From: Rhodospirillaceae bacterium
GTDB taxonomy: Bacteria; Pseudomonadota; Alphaproteobacteria; GCA-2731375
Assembly (NCBI GenBank): GCA_002731375.1
Contig: PCBT01000054.1
Coordinates: forward strand, 177,970 to 241,969
DNA: 64,000 nt
Reading direction: 5' to 3'
Shown here: piece by piece, positions 17,144-24,665 of the stretch
How the letters are laid out: every line of letters starts with the position of its first letter
Numbering within the stretch: position 1 is the first letter of the stretch
The notes under the pieces: generated by a model
What the model was told of the DNA's origin: nothing
The model's database searches: none
What the model saw: the letters and a program-made list of their open reading frames with translations, nothing else
Translations under genes and position numbers: made by a program

Positions 17144-17326
17144 TTAGTCCTGATGTGATCTGATACCGCCCCCTTCCCAGCAAGCTGGAATGGGGACGGC
17201 ACCGAAGCTAGGACCGCAAATGTGACTAATCACGAAAGCGCGCTGCCAGCGGTGCTCCTCTTCGCTTTCTCTCGATTCCTCCGGAATGAACCAATCCAGG
17301 AAATTAAAGAAACGCCAAAATATCAA
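17144..17326 (-). pseudogene. Possible N-terminal remnant of a membrane sensor kinase
   Basis: A 60-codon frame starting MIFWRFFNFLDWFIPEESRE, with EEHRWQRAFVISHICGPSFGA. The LDWFIP opening and RAFVISHxxGPxxG stretch resemble the first segments of alphaproteobacterial membrane sensor kinases. It then ends in non-hydrophobic sequence where further membrane segments would be expected. It precedes the receiver gene by about 33 bp. The resemblance is from memory of the family pattern; it could also be a small unrelated gene. Confidence 0.35.
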
Positions 17327-17570
17327 TTCACGACCCGTAATACCGCGACCCGATCATGCTCATGGAAGAACTAATTAGAATTTACGATTACTATGAAGAT
17401 ATTCATAAAAAATAAAGAAATAGAGCTCCTATAAGTTGAATTTTTTCTCTTCAACAACTCATGGGTACTGTCTGGAATTCATTTGGTGTCTTCGGAGGCG
17501 GTCACAAAATTTTCTTGAATCGAAGAATTACGAGAGTCGGCAGCCGAAAGGCGGCATGCGCGGCTTGGTA

Positions 17571-18182
17571 TCAGCCGCCGGAAATCACCGCGCGGACCTT
17601 CGCCGCCATGTCCTCGGGCTTGGTCATGGGCGAGAAATGATGCAAATATTTGCCGTCCGGGCCCATTAAATATACGAACGAGGAATGGTCCATGAAATAA
17701 TCACCCTCGTCGTCGGGCGGATTTTTGACAAAGTAGACGCGGTAGGCCTTGGCTGTCGCCTTGACCTGTTCCGGGCTGCCGGTCAGGCCGGTGATGGATG
17801 GATGAAAATTGCTCATGTAATCAGCCATGGCGGCCACGGTGTCGCGCTCCGGATCAATGGTCACCATCAAGGGGCGTACCTTGGCGCCGGCATCACCCAA
17901 TAAATCCATGGCGCCGCCGATAACCTGCAACTCCGTCGGGCAGACATCGGGGCAATACGTGTAGCCGAAAAATACCAGCAGATATTGTCCGCTATAGTCG
18001 GCCTCGGTCACTGTCTTGCCCTTGTGGTTCACCAGCTTGAACGGGCCGCCAATGGTCGGCACGCCCACGCCGGATGTGTTCATCTCTCCCCGCTCGTCAA
18101 TAAACAGGGTGTTGACGACCAGGGCCAGGGCCACCGCGACCACGGTTGCCACGATGAACAGCATCACACGGGGGAAAGTCAT
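17571..18182 (-). CDS. SCO1/SenC-type copper chaperone
   Basis: A 203-residue membrane-anchored thioredoxin-fold protein that supports Cu(A) assembly in cytochrome c oxidase. An N-terminal hydrophobic anchor (VMLFIVATVVAVALALVVNTL, residues 6-26) is followed by a periplasmic domain. C77 and C81 of YTYCPDVCPTE and the histidine of FMDHSSFVYL form the copper site. TIDPERDT is a family signature. ATG 18182 gives the anchor; the longer frame adds an unrelated arginine-rich tail. No oxidase gene is adjacent. Confidence 0.92.
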   Translation of the reverse strand: MTFPRVMLFIVATVVAVALALVVNTLFIDERGEMNTSGVGVPTIGGPFKLVNHKGKTVTEADYSGQYLLVFFGYTYCPDVCPTELQVIGGAMDLLGDAGAKVRPLMVTIDPERDTVAAMADYMSNFHPSITGLTGSPEQVKATAKAYRVYFVKNPPDDEGDYFMDHSSFVYLMGPDGKYLHHFSPMTKPEDMAAKVRAVISGG

Positions 18183-18225
18183 GTTGGCTCCGCGCCTATC
18201 TCGGCCGCTATCTCGAAAAAATGCT

Positions 18226-19662
18226 CTAGCCTTCCAGCATGCGGCGCAGCAGGTCGATATCCTCGGCCAGGGCCGCATCGGTCTGGCGCAGTTCCTCGAT
18301 CCGCTTGACTGCGTGCATCACTGTTGTGTGGTCCCGACCGCCGAACTTGCGACCGATTTCTGGCAGGGAGCGGGTGGTCAGCTGTTTCGCCAGATACATC
18401 GCCACCTGGCGTGGCCTAGCCACGGCGCGGGCGCGGCGGGCGGAATGCATATCGGCCAGACGGATATTGAAATGCTGGGCGACTTTTTTCTGGATTTCCT
18501 CGATCGTGACCTTGCGGTCGTTGGCGCGCAGCAAATCCTGTAAGGCTTCCTGGGCCATCTCCAGATTAATTGGGCGACCCACCAGATGGGAATGAGCTAT
18601 CAGGCGGTTCAGTGCGCCTTCCAACTCGCGGATGTTGGAGGTGATGCGGTGAGCCAGGAATTCCAACACCTTGGGTGGAAAGTCGCCCACGTTGGCACGG
18701 GCCAGCTTGGCCTCGAGAATGCCGAGGCGTAATTCAAAGTCGGTTTGATGGATGTCCACCACCAAGCCCCAGCCCAGGCGTGAGCGGATACGTTCTTCCA
18801 CATCTTCCAGGTCCGAGGGTGAACGGTCGGCGGAAATGACAATCTGTTTGTTCTGATCTACCAGCTCGTTAAAGGTATGGAAGAATTCTTCCTGGGTGGA
18901 ATCCTTGCGCGAGAAAAACTGCACATCATCGATCATCAAGACATCAGCGGAGCGGAAAACCTGCTTGAATGCCATGGTCTCCCGGTCGCGCAGGGCGCGG
19001 ACGAACTGGTACATGAAACGTTCGGCCGAGAGATAGATTACCTCGCGGCTTGGGTCGCGCTCGCGAATATGCCAGCCAATGGCGTGCATCAAGTGGGTCT
19101 TGCCCAGGCCGACGCCGCCATAAAGGAACAGTGGGTTGAAATTCACCTGGGCCGTGTCGGCGACCCGGCGGGCGGCGGCATAGGCTAGTTCGTTGGATTT
19201 GCCGACCACGAATGATTCGAATTGATACCGTGAATCTAGGGTTGAACCCATGCGTGGCCCGCCGGCGGCGGAGGCCACGGCGGGAATTGCCGCCTGGGCA
19301 CTATCAAAGGGCATGATCTTGCCGGCCTCGACCGCGTTTCCCGAAGCCCCGGCATCATTATCGGCGCCTGCTCCGGAAACCGCTCCAGGATTTGCGGCGC
19401 CACGCCCGGCGACGGGATGCACGGTAATTTCGATTTCACGCACGGCTTCGTCTTCGGCCTGCCAAAAGGTGCGGATGCGTTCGCCATAGTGGGATAACAC
19501 CCAGTTCCGCATGAACCGGGTCGGGGCCTGCAGGTGGGCCATGTTGCCGTTGATGCGTTCAAACTTCAGTGGGCGCAGCCAGGAATTATATGCGGCATCG
19601 CCGAATTCGGATCGCAACCGGGCACAAACCCTTTGCCACTGACCGAGATACTCTTGGTCCAT
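18226..19662 (-). CDS. dnaA: Chromosomal replication initiator DnaA
   Basis: A 478-residue DnaA. Domain I is LGQWQRVCARLRSEFGDAAYNSWLRPL, followed by a Gly/Ala-rich linker. The AAA+ domain has Walker A GGVGLGKTH (residues 182-190) and Walker B MIDDVQFFS. Domain IV carries the DnaA signature KFGGRDHTTVMHAVKRIEEL for DnaA-box recognition. ATG 19662 is preceded by AAGGGCGGG at good spacing; the frame runs upstream without homology. rpsT lies upstream in the same direction, an arrangement common in alphaproteobacteria. Three GGCGCACT repeats lie 107-142 bp upstream of the start. Confidence 0.96.
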   Translation of the reverse strand: MDQEYLGQWQRVCARLRSEFGDAAYNSWLRPLKFERINGNMAHLQAPTRFMRNWVLSHYGERIRTFWQAEDEAVREIEITVHPVAGRGAANPGAVSGAGADNDAGASGNAVEAGKIMPFDSAQAAIPAVASAAGGPRMGSTLDSRYQFESFVVGKSNELAYAAARRVADTAQVNFNPLFLYGGVGLGKTHLMHAIGWHIRERDPSREVIYLSAERFMYQFVRALRDRETMAFKQVFRSADVLMIDDVQFFSRKDSTQEEFFHTFNELVDQNKQIVISADRSPSDLEDVEERIRSRLGWGLVVDIHQTDFELRLGILEAKLARANVGDFPPKVLEFLAHRITSNIRELEGALNRLIAHSHLVGRPINLEMAQEALQDLLRANDRKVTIEEIQKKVAQHFNIRLADMHSARRARAVARPRQVAMYLAKQLTTRSLPEIGRKFGGRDHTTVMHAVKRIEELRQTDAALAEDIDLLRRMLEG

Positions 19663-19768
19663 CAACCCGCCCTTTTGCAACCCGTCGTCTGCGTACAAAT
19701 ACCCGGTCAATAAATGCCCGGCCCGAAATCTTCCGGTCCAAGTGATGCTGTTGCGAGACAGTCTCGAA

Positions 19769-19804
19769 AGTGCGCCGGTACAAGTGCGCCAACAAGAGTG
19801 CGCC
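19769..19804. repeat. Three AGTGCGCC repeats at 14-bp spacing upstream of dnaA
   Basis: AGTGCGCC occurs at 19769-19776, 19783-19790 and 19797-19804, exactly 14 bp apart. The intervening bases are not conserved. Regular spacing of about one and a third helical turns suggests cooperative binding of a regulator in the dnaA 5' region, or origin-type iterons. No protein is known to me for this motif. Confidence 0.6.
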
Positions 19805-20066
19805 GATAAAAACTGCGGTGGATGAAGGCTTTCCCGGAGCAGCCACTGCGGATTAAACTCTGGTGGAACTTTGCGCCTACCCGAACACTATTTTCACCCG
19901 GTGTCCCGGCTTGCGGCCCGACCCACCATAAGATCCATACGGCAGCTTTGCCGTCCACGTTTTACCGACAATGTCCTAACGACAATGTCTCTGCGTCAAC
20001 ATACCCCCCGGTTTGACCACGGCAACTTTGTTTGCGCATCGCCCTTTTCCCAGGCCCTTTGCGCGA

Positions 20067-20092
20067 GGACCAGCCGTGGTCCGGTTTTTGTT
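20067..20092 (+). terminator. Plus-strand intrinsic terminator without an upstream gene
   Basis: GGACCA (20067-20072), GCCG loop, TGGTCC (20077-20082), then GG and TTTTTGTTT. This is a standard terminator oriented to the right, yet no plus-strand gene lies upstream until the left side of dnaA. It could end a small RNA antisense to or upstream of dnaA. Confidence 0.55.
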
Positions 20093-20588
20093 TATGGTTG
20101 AAACGAATGCTTTAAAAAATCAAATAAAACAGAAAAGGTATTTTAATTTTTCAGTATTGTAAAAATAACACAGGATAATTACTTTCCGAAAAGCAAAAAT
20201 CGTAAGTCCCCAATTACATATTAACTTGCCGATCCCGTCTCGACAAGGTCTATGTACGGTACTTTGACGAGGCCGTGAACGCAATGGGGGGAAATGGAGA
20301 ACAGTGCAATTTTATTCGCGGTGAAGTGTAGTCAATAGCTCGCAGCCTACCAGATATAGATGCGTCGTCTGGCTTCTGTCTGGATGGCTAAAATCATCGC
20401 GGCAAAATTATGACCGCGCCATTTGGACGCGGCCTGTCGCGGCTCAAATTTTTGTTACGTCAGAGGTTTTATGTTGGCGAATCGCACCGGCAGTGCACAC
20501 GTCATGGCTTCGGCCACCACGCCGTTGTCCCCCCGGTATGGCAGCGTATCAAACGTATTGCGGGTGACCGGCAAGAGGCCGCAATTGC

Positions 20589-20861
20589 TTATTCGGCGGC
20601 GCCCATGGAGTTGACCAGCCGGGTCAGACGGGAAATCCGCCGGGCCGATGTGTTGGCTTTCAAAATACCTTGTTGGCCGCTGCGTGCCAGGACCGGTTCG
20701 GCGGCTTTCAGAGCCGCGACGGCGGCATTCTTATCACCCGCCGCTAAGGCATCCTCGACCCGGCGCACATAGGTGCGGACACGGCTGCGCCGTCCGCGGT
20801 TGACCACGGTGCGCCGCTCGGCTTGACGGAGGCGTTTTCTTGCTTGTTTCGTATGGGCCAT
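20589..20861 (-). CDS. rpsT: 30S ribosomal protein S20
   Basis: A 90-residue, strongly basic, alanine-rich helical protein: MAHTKQARKRLRQAERR, RSRVRTYVRRVEDALAAGD, KANTSARRISRLTRLVNS. This is the S20 pattern; S20 binds 16S rRNA early in 30S assembly. Transcribed alone towards dnaA from a near-consensus promoter. Confidence 0.97.
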   Translation of the reverse strand: MAHTKQARKRLRQAERRTVVNRGRRSRVRTYVRRVEDALAAGDKNAAVAALKAAEPVLARSGQQGILKANTSARRISRLTRLVNSMGAAE

Positions 20862-20914
20862 ATCTGATTGTCTAACTTTTCTATATCCGGTTTTCCCAGC
20901 ACTTGGGACGCGCG

Positions 20915-20943
20915 GTTATAGACGCGAGGTAGGACGGGGTCAA
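20915..20943 (-). promoter_or_regulatory. rpsT promoter
   Basis: Minus-strand TTGACC (20938-20943) and TATAAC (20915-20920) are separated by exactly 17 bases. The transcript would start near 20908, leaving a leader of about 47 bases before rpsT. A strong sigma70 match is expected for a ribosomal protein gene. Confidence 0.75.
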
Positions 20944-20973
20944 GGCCGGCGTCTGTTTAGCTTTCGGCTGGCT

Positions 20974-21753
20974 TCAGCCATCCTTTCGCGCCTCGTCAGG
21001 GGCATAGATCGAACGCCGCCGCCACCACAACAATTCGCCGCGCAGAAAGGCCTGGGCCAGATCGTTTTTAGGGCCCTCAAAGAATTGCGCGGCGGGGCCC
21101 TGCTCCTTCAAGCGGCCCCTGTGCAGGAACAAAATTTCATCCGCCAGGCGGCGGGCCTGGTGCAGATCATGGGTGGTCATGATGACCTTGGTGCCCTGGG
21201 CTGTGGCCTCGCGGATGATGTCTTCGACCAGATGGGTGGCGGCAGGGTCCAGGTTGGCGCTGGGTTCGTCCAGCAACAGTAATTCCGGGCGCACCGCCCA
21301 TGCGCGGGCCAGTGCCAGGCGCTGCTGTTCGCCAAATGACAACAGGCGGGCCGGGCGCTGCGCATAGCGGCTCAAGCCAGCTAGTGCCAGGGCCTCATCG
21401 CTCCTCCTCCGCTGCTCCTCTGCCGTCACGCCCTTGATTTTAAGGGCGTAGGCCACGTTGGCATGGACGGAGCGGCGCAACAGCACGGGCCGTTGCAACA
21501 CCATGGCTTGATGCTGGCCGCGCAGACCGGGGTCGGTGCCGCCGGCCCAGCTGAGCCGGCCCTGGTCAGGCTGGATCAGGCCGTGGCACAGTTTCAGCAA
21601 CAGACTTTTGCCGGCGCCATTAGGGCCGATGATCACGCTGCATCCGGCGCCCGCATCGAAGCGGCAACTGAAATCCTTGATCACCGGCTTGTCGCCAGCC
21701 ATGAGCCGGACATCATGCAGTTCCAGGGGCAGGGTTTTTCGCTGGGCATTCAT
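20974..21753 (-). CDS. ABC transporter ATPase, tungstate/TupC-like
   Basis: A 259-residue ABC ATPase with Walker A GPNGAGKS (43-50), Q-loop VLQRPVLLRRSV, signature LLSFGEQQRLALARA and Walker B LLLLDEPSANLDP, then the H-loop TTHDLHQARRLADE. The Q-loop context and HDLHQARRLAD resemble TupC/WtpC tungstate or molybdate importers. No permease or binding protein gene is adjacent: a divergent dehydrogenase lies upstream and rpsT downstream. The partners must be elsewhere or lost. Confidence 0.8.
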   Translation of the reverse strand: MNAQRKTLPLELHDVRLMAGDKPVIKDFSCRFDAGAGCSVIIGPNGAGKSLLLKLCHGLIQPDQGRLSWAGGTDPGLRGQHQAMVLQRPVLLRRSVHANVAYALKIKGVTAEEQRRRSDEALALAGLSRYAQRPARLLSFGEQQRLALARAWAVRPELLLLDEPSANLDPAATHLVEDIIREATAQGTKVIMTTHDLHQARRLADEILFLHRGRLKEQGPAAQFFEGPKNDLAQAFLRGELLWWRRRSIYAPDEARKDG

Positions 21754-21861
21754 GGCGCCTATGTTGCCGTTAAAACGGCGTGAGGTGAAGGGCTACCATT
21801 CTGAAAACTGTTGGTTATGCTGGCGGACCTGTAATGAGGAATGTTTGGGGGGAGCGTTTGG

Positions 21862-22794
21862 ATGAGCACGATTTTGATGGCATCGCAGCAGGATCCGGTG
21901 GATTTGTGGCGCGACAGTTTGGCAAAAGAGATGCCGGAGCTGGAGTTTCGCGCCTATCCCGATGTAGGCGATCCGGGTGATATCGACTATGCCCTAGTCT
22001 ACTGGGCTCCACACGGCCTGATCGCCAGCCTGCCGAATGTCAGGGCGGTGTTTTCCATCGCGGCGGGCTGTGATCATGTTCTGGCCGATCCGCAATTGCC
22101 CCCCCATCTGCCCATCGTGCGCATGGTGGATGATTATTTGGCCGCGATGATGGCCGAATACGCGCTCTATGGCGTGCTGCATTTTCATCGGGACATGCAC
22201 TACTACCGCCAGGAACAGCTGGCGGCTAGGTGGAGCCGGGCCTGGCCGCTCTATACCCCGGACACGGCGGTAGGCATTCTGGGACTGGGCGCCATTGGTG
22301 GTGATTGTGCCCGTAAACTTGGTGCCCTGGGATTTCAGGTGCACGGCTGGTCGCGGGGACCGAAAAAGATGGACGGCGTTACCTGCCATCACGGCCCGGA
22401 CGGCTTGCTGGAGATGGCCGGGCAATGCCGCTACTTGGTCTGCGTCCTACCCCTGACGTCTGAAACCCAAGGCATCATCAATAGCGAACTGATCGCCGCC
22501 ATGCCCCAGGGCGGCTATATCATCAACATCGCCCGCGGCGGCCATCAGGTCGACGAGGACCTGCTGGCGGCCCTGGACAGCGGCCATTTGGGTGGCATTT
22601 TCCTCGATGTCTATAATCAGGAGCCCTTGCCCCCCGAACATCCCTATTGGCGGCATGACAAAGTCTGGATAACGCCCCATGTAGCGGGGGAATTGGTGCC
22701 GCGGTCCTGTGCCAAGTCCGTCGCCGCCAATATCCGCCGCTTTGAGGCGGGCGCGCCGGTGCCGGATCTGTTTGATAAATCAAGAGGCTATTAG
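21862..22794 (+). CDS. D-2-hydroxyacid dehydrogenase, GhrA-like (glyoxylate/hydroxypyruvate reductase)
   Basis: A 310-residue NAD(P)-dependent D-isomer dehydrogenase. The Rossmann motif GILGLGAIGGDCA is central. The catalytic set is Arg in NIARGGHQVDEDLL, Glu in NQEPLPPEHPYW and His in WITPHVAGE. Overall length and HPYWRHDKVWITPH fit the GhrA group, which reduces glyoxylate and hydroxypyruvate. ATG 21862 follows GGGGGGAG at 8 bases, so it is preferred to ATG 21841. The ABM gene begins 2 bp after the stop. Confidence 0.88.
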   Translation: MSTILMASQQDPVDLWRDSLAKEMPELEFRAYPDVGDPGDIDYALVYWAPHGLIASLPNVRAVFSIAAGCDHVLADPQLPPHLPIVRMVDDYLAAMMAEYALYGVLHFHRDMHYYRQEQLAARWSRAWPLYTPDTAVGILGLGAIGGDCARKLGALGFQVHGWSRGPKKMDGVTCHHGPDGLLEMAGQCRYLVCVLPLTSETQGIINSELIAAMPQGGYIINIARGGHQVDEDLLAALDSGHLGGIFLDVYNQEPLPPEHPYWRHDKVWITPHVAGELVPRSCAKSVAANIRRFEAGAPVPDLFDKSRGY

Positions 22795-22796
22795 AG

Positions 22797-23096
22797 ATGA
22801 TCTTAATTTCAGGCTGTTTCCGCTTTGCGCCGGAAAACCGCGCCGCCGCGCTGGCCGCCGCTTTGGCCATGGCGGCGGAAACCCGCAAGGAAGCGGGCTG
22901 CATCACCTATGGCTTTTTCGCCGATGTGGAGGATGAGAACACGTTTCGTATTTTTGAGGAATGGCAATCCCAGGCACATCTGGACGCTCATTTCCGGACT
23001 GCCCATATCGCCCAGTTCCGCGAAACCGTCGGCGCCCTGGACCCGTTGGAGCGTGATGTCAGCCGTTATGTTGTTGCAGAGATCAGCAAGCTTTAG
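22797..23096 (+). CDS. Antibiotic-biosynthesis-monooxygenase (ABM) domain protein
   Basis: A 99-residue dimeric ferredoxin-like ABM-fold protein: CFRFAPENRAAALAAALAMA, EAGCITYGFFADVEDENTFRIFEEW, HLDAHFRTAHIAQF. Family members act as quinol monooxygenases, haem-degrading enzymes or small-molecule binding proteins. The EEW-x-HLDAHF pattern is the typical core. Only 2 bp separate it from the GhrA-like gene, so the pair is co-expressed. Substrate unknown. Confidence 0.82.
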   Translation: MILISGCFRFAPENRAAALAAALAMAAETRKEAGCITYGFFADVEDENTFRIFEEWQSQAHLDAHFRTAHIAQFRETVGALDPLERDVSRYVVAEISKL

Positions 23097-23519
23097 CTAT
23101 TTGCCGCGCCGAAAAATTCGAAACACACCAGATGCAGTGAATACTAATGCGCCGTCCGCGAAGGCTTCCGCCTCGGCGAAGGCTGTATGCTCGTCCTGGC
23201 CCGTGACCCAGGCCGTGCCCTCCAGCCAGGCGCCGGCGTCGACGCTGCCGATCAGATCGCAAACCATGCGCACCGTGACCCCGCGCATGCCCGTACCCCG
23301 CGAGACCGAGGTCGCCAGCAGGCCGTCGGCAAAGGACGACATCATGCCGCCGTGCAGGCTGCCGTGGACGTTGCAATGGCGGTACTGAACCCGCAGGCCG
23401 TGCCAGAACCGCTCCCCCTCCACCTTGTGAAAATAGGGCCCATTGCGGCTCGAATAGGGACCACGAGTATGTGATTGTTGAAAGCCCAAGGGCGGATCGG
23501 CGGCAAATTCTTTTTCCAT
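23097..23519 (-). CDS. PaaI-type hotdog thioesterase
   Basis: A 140-residue single-hotdog protein. The HGSLHGGMMSSFADGLLA run holds the HGG motif and catalytic Asp of PaaI-type acyl-CoA thioesterases. It is followed by RGVTVRMVCDLIGSVDAGAWLEG and a C-terminal strand VFTASGVFRIFRR. It faces the ABM gene end to end with no gap. The likely substrate is an acyl- or aryl-CoA; the neighbouring ligase and dehydrogenases fit a CoA-thioester degradation theme. Confidence 0.85.
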   Translation of the reverse strand: MEKEFAADPPLGFQQSHTRGPYSSRNGPYFHKVEGERFWHGLRVQYRHCNVHGSLHGGMMSSFADGLLATSVSRGTGMRGVTVRMVCDLIGSVDAGAWLEGTAWVTGQDEHTAFAEAEAFADGALVFTASGVFRIFRRGK

Positions 23520-23588
23520 GTGGCAAGTATATCAAAGGTTCAAGATGATATGCTGGTGCGAACTTAGTTATCGGAAAGGAAGATCACC

Positions 23589-24485
23589 ATGGCGGGTTCA
23601 GAGGAGGGACGTTTGGCGGGTAAGGTTGCCATGATTACGGGTGGCACCTCCGGCATGGGCGCGGTCACCGCGCAACGCTTTGTGGCCAAAGGTGCGCAGG
23701 TGGTCTTGACCGGGCGTTCGGAGGCCCGTGGCCAGGCGCTGGTGGAGGAGATTGGCGCCAACGTCCGCTTCATCCGGATGGAGGCCAGTGATGAGGAGCA
23801 GATCAAAGGGACCGTTGATTTCACAATCTCTGAATTTGGCCGCCTGGATTGCCTGTTCAACAATGCCGGCGCGGTAACCCACTCCAGCCGGATCGAGAAA
23901 ATCACCACCGAACAGTTTGATTATGAAATGGCCGCCCTGGTCGGCGGCGTTCTATTCGCCATGAAGCACGCTATCCCGATCATGCGGGAGCAGGGCGCTG
24001 GCTCGATCATAAACAATGCTTCCACCGCCGGGCATCGCACCGGCCATGGCCCGATACTCTATTCTATCGCCAAGGCCGCCGTGCTGCATCTGACCCGCGT
24101 TGTCGCCATGCAGAATGCCAGTACTTCTATAAGGGTCAATTCCATCTCGCCTGCCTGTGTCGCCACCCCGGCATTTTCCTTGGGCACCGCCATGACCCAG
24201 GAGCAATCCGCCGCCTCCATGCCGATTATTGAACGTGAGCTGTCTAAGATCGTGCCCCTGGGCCGGGCCGGGGAGTCGGAAGATGTGGCCGCTATGCTGG
24301 TGTTCCTGGCCAGTGATGAAAGCCGCTACATCACGGCCCAGGACATCGCCGTGGACGGCGGCCTGATCGCTGGCTATACACCAATTGAATCCTTGGATAA
24401 ATTCGGTGGCCTGCATGCTGAACTGACGGTCGAACTGGCCAAAATGAAGGAGACGTCAGGCTCTAATCCACCAGATATCGGCTGA
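23589..24485 (+). CDS. Short-chain dehydrogenase/reductase
   Basis: A 298-residue classical SDR. Cofactor motif TGGTSGMG (18-25), NNAG (about 93-96), catalytic Ser in INNASTAGH, and YSIAK (Tyr, Lys). The DGG near the C-terminus (AQDIAVDGGLIAG) is typical; a C-terminal tail of about 35 residues follows it. A tail and the acidic residue after the second strand are insufficient to assign the substrate. ATG 23589 is preceded by AAGGAAG. The last 23 bp overlap a small minus-strand gene. Confidence 0.88.
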   Translation: MAGSEEGRLAGKVAMITGGTSGMGAVTAQRFVAKGAQVVLTGRSEARGQALVEEIGANVRFIRMEASDEEQIKGTVDFTISEFGRLDCLFNNAGAVTHSSRIEKITTEQFDYEMAALVGGVLFAMKHAIPIMREQGAGSIINNASTAGHRTGHGPILYSIAKAAVLHLTRVVAMQNASTSIRVNSISPACVATPAFSLGTAMTQEQSAASMPIIERELSKIVPLGRAGESEDVAAMLVFLASDESRYITAQDIAVDGGLIAGYTPIESLDKFGGLHAELTVELAKMKETSGSNPPDIG

Positions 24486-24654
24486 TGGCGGCGTCGGCGC
24501 CGCTGGCTTCTATATGGGGCCAGGCGGCGAGGACTTCCCGGCGCGCCCAGGTCCATATGACTTCTGGTGTGCTCTCGCCCGCCTGCCGCGCCGCTGCGAT
24601 GCCTCGTTCGACGCAGAGCGCCAGGTCGGCTTCGCTGGGTTCGCACATCATCAC
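24463..24654 (-). CDS. Small hypothetical protein
   Basis: A 63-codon frame starting MMMCEPSEADLALCVERGIAAARQ and ending ISRYLVD. It begins 11 bp after the stop of the acyl-CoA ligase in the same direction. It is hydrophilic, mostly helical, with no known motif. The operon position and protein-like composition favour a real gene, but it overlaps the convergent SDR end by 23 bp and has no strong ribosome site. Confidence 0.45.
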   Translation of the reverse strand: MMMCEPSEADLALCVERGIAAARQAGESTPEVIWTWARREVLAAWPHIEASGADAAISRYLVD

Positions 24655-24665
24655 GTGATCTTTCG

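Larger units (their letters stand above)
19663..20588. other. Gene-poor region between dnaA and rpsT
   Basis: About 925 bases without a credible gene. It holds the AGTGCGCC repeats (19769-19804), a plus-strand terminator (20067-20092), and a markedly AT-rich tract (about 20100-20235). An AT-rich block beside dnaA could be an origin unwinding element, but no TTATNCACA DnaA box was found by eye, so an origin is not claimed. Short plus-strand frames here have no motifs. Confidence 0.45.

Noticed and set aside
19663-20588. oriC beside dnaA
   Set aside because: AT-rich sequence is present but no DnaA-box clusters were found by eye.
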